Source: Fluviicola sp. (GTDB lineage: Bacteria > Bacteroidota > Bacteroidia > Flavobacteriales_D > Crocinitomicaceae). From it: a DNA stretch of 64,000 nt. The DNA lies in assembly GCA_017983675.1 (NCBI GenBank), contig JAGOAZ010000009.1:42705-106704 (forward strand). Reading direction: 5' to 3'. Within the stretch, counting starts at the first letter, position 1; every line of letters begins with the position of its first letter. Below the pieces are notes generated by a model. The model saw only the letters and a list, made by a program, of their open reading frames with translations. It was not told the origin of the DNA and ran no database searches. Both the position numbers and the translations under genes were made by a program. Below are positions 62,712 through 64,000 of this stretch, piece after piece.

Positions 62712-63686
62712 ATGATGAAAAGGATTGGTGTGTTAACATCTGGAGGCGATTCACCTGGAATGAATGCTTGTATTCGTGCAATAGTAAAGTCAAGTTTAGC
62801 TCAAGGAATAGTTGTTGTTGGAATAGCTGATGGTTTTCAAGGATTGATAGAAGGTAGAATGAGTGAATTACATTATAGTAGTGTAAATAACATTATACAT
62901 TTAGGAGGTACTATATTAGGTTCTGCGCGAAGTCAAGAATTCTTAACGATTGAAGGACGGGAAATGGCAATTAACAATTGTAAAGAAAAAAAACTAGATG
63001 CATTAATAGTTATTGGTGGAGATGGCACATATAAAGGAGCGTTGCAATTAAGTAAAGAGTCGTCAATTCCTGTAATTGGAATTCCTGGAACAATTGATAA
63101 TGATATCGCTTCGACTGATTTGACGATAGGTTTTGACACCTGTTTGAATACGGTTATTCAAGCGGTTGATAAAATACGTGATACAGCAACGAGTCATCAC
63201 CGAGTCTTTTTTGTAGAGGTGATGGGGAGACATTCGGGTCAAATTGCCTATCATGCTGCAATAGCAAGTGGGGCTGATCATGTGCTTATTCCAGAAACTA
63301 AAACAAATATGATTGAATTAGCACAGCAATTAATAAGCGCAAAAGGTGTTAGGAGTTCGATTGTTATAGTTGCTGAAGGAGATGATGAAGGTGATGCGCA
63401 ACAAATAGTAAATGAGATTAAGCCCTTATTACCTACGTTCGACATTAAATATTCCAAACTTGGACACATACAAAGAGGAGGGAGTCCTTCCGCTTCAGAT
63501 CGTATATTGGCAACTAAAATGGGAGATTGTGCGGTTTCTTTATTAGTGAAAGGCAAGTTCAATCAGTTAGCAGTAACTAAAAATGGAATTGTAACACACA
63601 TTGAATTATCCAGTTCTGCAATTGAAAACAAAGACGAACAGACTGAAAACAGGCAGCTTTTGGATAGAATGCTGACGCGACATTAA
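62712..63686 (+). CDS. pfkA: ATP-dependent 6-phosphofructokinase
   Basis: The 324-residue group A PFK has GVLTSGGDSPGMNACIRAIV, LGSARSQEF, VIGGDGTYKGA, the catalytic GIPGTIDNDIASTDLTIGFDT, VEVMGRHSGQIA and LGHIQRGGSPSASDRI. The Gly in GGDGTYKG at the nucleotide site indicates ATP rather than pyrophosphate as donor. Length is that of bacterial ATP-PFK. It is divergent from the ECF sigma gene with an 89-nt gap. Confidence 0.96.
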   Translation: MMKRIGVLTSGGDSPGMNACIRAIVKSSLAQGIVVVGIADGFQGLIEGRMSELHYSSVNNIIHLGGTILGSARSQEFLTIEGREMAINNCKEKKLDALIVIGGDGTYKGALQLSKESSIPVIGIPGTIDNDIASTDLTIGFDTCLNTVIQAVDKIRDTATSHHRVFFVEVMGRHSGQIAYHAAIASGADHVLIPETKTNMIELAQQLISAKGVRSSIVIVAEGDDEGDAQQIVNEIKPLLPTFDIKYSKLGHIQRGGSPSASDRILATKMGDCAVSLLVKGKFNQLAVTKNGIVTHIELSSSAIENKDEQTENRQLLDRMLTRH

Positions 63687-63780
63687 AAAACTTCAAAAAA
63701 AGTTCAGGATGTAAGTAATGTGTTTTCAAGCGATTAAGTACATGTTATTATAGTTTTAAAAAAAGAAATGTTAATAATGC

Positions 63781-63810
63781 TTGTTTAAGTAAAAAGAGTG
63801 TGTATCTTTG
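63781..63810 (+). promoter_or_regulatory. Upstream promoter of a tandem pair (P1), probable rRNA operon
   Basis: TTG (63781-63783), exactly 19 nt, TATCTTTG (63803-63810), followed by CACCCGCTTAGC. The 314-nt stretch from 63687 to the window end contains no gene that I can see; its main content is this pair of promoters plus A/T tracts. Confidence 0.75.
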
Positions 63811-63899
63811 CACCCGCTTAGCACGATAGGCGCTTCAGAAATGGAGGGATTGAAAAGAAAAGGTTTTGAAATATTTTTAAAAAAAAGTTCAACAATCTA

Positions 63900-63929
63900 T
63901 TGTTAAAATAAAAAAGATGTGTATCTTTG
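63900..63929 (+). promoter_or_regulatory. Downstream promoter of the tandem pair (P2), probable rRNA operon
   Basis: TTG (63900-63902), exactly 19 nt, TATCTTTG (63922-63929), followed by CACCCCGCTAACGAGCG. An inverted repeat AACAAT-CT-ATTGTT (63891-63904) overlaps the -33 box, and an A/T tract lies just upstream. The leader continues past the window edge. Confidence 0.75.
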
Positions 63930-64000
63930 CACCCCGCTAACGAGCGAGAGAAAGTAAAGAAAAAATTATTTTCACAATTAGTTGTCAGAATAAAAAATAT

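Noticed and set aside
1..64000. CRISPR array, prophage, insertion sequence or tRNA genes
   Set aside because: No regularly spaced repeats, phage structural genes, transposases or cloverleaf-forming sequences were found on reading the intergenic regions; a tRNA or covariance search was not possible here.

Overview
The window is about 64 kb of low-GC, densely coding chromosome from a Bacteroidota bacterium, most likely class Flavobacteriia. The evidence is a type IX secretion (T9SS) pair of the PorU2/PorV2 kind, a very large exported protein ending in a gliding/T9SS type B sorting domain, fused alpha/beta 2-oxoacid dehydrogenase E1, almost no Shine-Dalgarno sequences, and promoters of the Bacteroidota type (TTG, about 19-21 nt, TAnnTTTG). 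I see no prophage, CRISPR array, transposase, tRNA or rRNA gene inside the window. Nearly all of it is core genome.

Layout. 0-6 kb: the end of a membrane protein, a small membrane protein, an M42 aminopeptidase and a 1,186-residue T9SS cargo. 6-17 kb: mostly forward genes: DinB-fold protein, NlpC/P60 hydrolase, sugar-nucleotide epimerase, glyA, fahA, the RelA/SpoT ppGpp enzyme, and a tightly packed run of Fur-family regulator, STAS protein, purA and an OstA/LptA-like protein. 17-27 kb: WG-repeat protein, hotdog thioesterase, DUF2461 protein, DPP IV-like peptidase, an HTH-Fic protein with its own operator-like promoter, fused E1 dehydrogenase and a SpoIIE-type phosphatase. 27-33 kb: porU2-porV2. 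33-44 kb: pssA-purS-aldehyde dehydrogenase, a coiled-coil protein, an RRM protein, an enoyl-CoA hydratase, an M48 protease with an unknown exported partner, a DUF2891 protein and DNA polymerase IV.

44-51 kb holds the translation cluster rplM-rpsI-rpsB-tsf-pyrH-frr. The usual tsf-pyrH adjacency is interrupted by a flotillin-like gene and an antisense DUF2007 gene, and the flotillin gene is bracketed by two perfect 59-bp copies of the same stop-codon-plus-terminator sequence. 51-56 kb: an AddA/RecB-like helicase-nuclease diverges from an MbnP/MbnH-like pair (lipoprotein plus di-haem peroxidase), with a perfect 16-bp palindrome between them. 56-61 kb: an uncharacterised 474-residue protein, a WYL regulator, and paaG and paaH separated by an S23-type four-helix-bundle gene that looks like an inserted cassette. 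61-64 kb: an ECF sigma factor with an overlapping membrane/TPR protein, pfkA, and two tandem promoters at the right edge that look like those of a ribosomal RNA operon starting just outside the window.

No wholly new multi-gene system is evident. The strongest leads are the duplicated terminator around the flotillin gene, the structured rpsB leader with competing hairpins, the Fic promoter embedded in an inverted repeat, the MbnP/MbnH pair with its palindrome and possibly leaderless start, the hairpin inside the STAS gene, and the four-helix-bundle cassette between paaG and paaH.
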